A stretch of DNA of 7,208 nt from an uncultured Megasphaera sp. (GTDB lineage: Bacteria > Bacillota > Negativicutes > Veillonellales > Megasphaeraceae): NCBI RefSeq assembly GCF_958350005.1, contig NZ_CATWFF010000105.1:1-7208 (forward strand), written 5' to 3'. Below the pieces are notes generated by a model. The model did not search any database and was not told the origin of the DNA. It was given only the letters and a program-made list of their open reading frames with translations. Below, piece after piece: positions 6,390 to 7,208 of the stretch; position 1 is the stretch's first letter; every line of letters starts with the position of its first letter. The translations under genes and the position numbers were made by a program.

Positions 6390-6432
6390 TATAGTAAGTA
6401 TAGAGTAAGAAGAAAAAGGGAGAGTTTTATCC

Positions 6433-7208
6433 ATGAAGCATCAAACTACACTTGCCGCCTGCATTTTCATTTCCATGAGCAGTCTGGTCCTGGCCCAGGA
6501 ACCGGTTACACTGCCGGATATTACGCTGGACGAAACGACGTCCTGGGGGACGGCAGAAGAAGCGAGCCGTCCGTCAGCGCTGGAAAGACAGTCCAACACG
6601 ACAGTCGTTACGGCCAAGGAAATCGAAGACAATCATTATACCAATGTCCAGCAGGTGCTGCGGCAGGTTAACGGCGTGACCGTAAACAATGCCGTGCCGG
6701 GGATGTCATCGTATGTTGAATTAAACGGCGACGACCGCGTAGCCATCCTTGTCGACGGCCAGCGCATCGGCACGAACCTGAGCGCCCAGTACGGCAGCCG
6801 GGGCACGGTGGATCTGCAGACCCTGCCGGGCGTAGAGCAAATCGAACGCATTGAAGTGACCAAAGGCAGCGGCTCCGTCAAATACGGCAGCGGTGCTGTT
6901 GGCGGCGTCATCAACATTATCACCAAGAAAGGCGGCGCACCGCAGACGACGCTGGATGTCAGCACCGGCTCGTGGGGAACCCATCAGTATACCCTGACGA
7001 ACAGCGGCTCCAGCGGCAATACGTCGTGGTATGTAACCGGCGGCCTCAGCCAGCGCCGGTATTATGCTTTTGACGGCGACGGCTATGACAAGGATCGGAA
7101 CCGCGGCGACTATCAGAAGAACTTCTTTACAGCCCGCATTGATCAGAAGCTGGATGACGCCCAGTCCCTGACCTTCTATGCCAGCCATTCCGGCATGGAC
7201 GGCCATGT
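6433..7208 (+). CDS. TonB-dependent outer-membrane receptor, probably for cobalamin (BtuB-like), 3' end cut off
   Basis: The reading frame is open to the window edge: 258 complete codons encode the N-terminal part of an outer-membrane TonB-dependent receptor. A signal peptide covers residues 1-21, with probable cleavage after VLA. A short N-terminal stretch (about 22-50) should hold the TonB box; PDITLDETT is a candidate. The plug domain (about 52-167) shows AILVDGQRIG, IERIEVTKGSGSVKYGSGAVGG and VINIITKK, the hallmark end of the plug. Beta-barrel strands begin near 172. The ATG follows AGGGAG (6417-6422). The gap to tonB is 43 bases with no strong terminator, so it belongs to the riboswitch-controlled operon. 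Cobalamin as substrate is inferred from that riboswitch alone; the plug sequence could equally fit another receptor such as one for haem or a siderophore. Confidence 0.92.
   Translation, partial: MKHQTTLAACIFISMSSLVLAQEPVTLPDITLDETTSWGTAEEASRPSALERQSNTTVVTAKEIEDNHYTNVQQVLRQVNGVTVNNAVPGMSSYVELNGDDRVAILVDGQRIGTNLSAQYGSRGTVDLQTLPGVEQIERIEVTKGSGSVKYGSGAVGGVINIITKKGGAPQTTLDVSTGSWGTHQYTLTNSGSSGNTSWYVTGGLSQRRYYAFDGDGYDKDRNRGDYQKNFFTARIDQKLDDAQSLTFYASHSGMDGH

Overview
The window reads as chromosomal DNA of a diderm Firmicute (class Negativicutes, probably a Megasphaera/Veillonella-type organism). This is inferred from three things seen together: a gatCAB operon with strong Gram-positive-style ribosome binding sites, moderate GC content, and a TonB/ExbB/ExbD outer-membrane energising system with its receptor. 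All genes lie on the + strand. I found no mobile elements, CRISPR arrays, tRNA or rRNA genes.

Region 1 (9-3207) is a tight gatC-gatA-gatB operon for the tRNA-dependent amidotransferase, which converts misacylated Glu-tRNA(Gln) and/or Asp-tRNA(Asn) to the correct amide form. gatA and gatB overlap by one base. A hairpin after gatB (3247-3282) may end the transcript.

Region 2 (3327-4150) is a single gene for a ThiF/MoeB/HesA-family adenylyltransferase behind its own probable promoter. It keeps the nucleotide-binding and zinc residues, but Ser stands where E. coli MoeB and ThiF have a cysteine. No sulfur-carrier partner gene is in the window.

Region 3 (4157-7208) is a cobalamin-controlled uptake operon. 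A near-consensus promoter starts 6 bases after the previous stop codon. It drives a leader carrying a cobalamin riboswitch aptamer (about 4206-4361) and a strong intrinsic terminator (4414-4443). Behind it come exbB, exbD, tonB and a TonB-dependent receptor that runs off the window end. The likely logic is that cobalamin binding stops transcription, so the receptor and its private motor are made only when the vitamin is scarce. A 13-bp complementarity between the aptamer interior and the 3' side of the terminator is a candidate antiterminator, and is the most interesting unexplained structure in the window.
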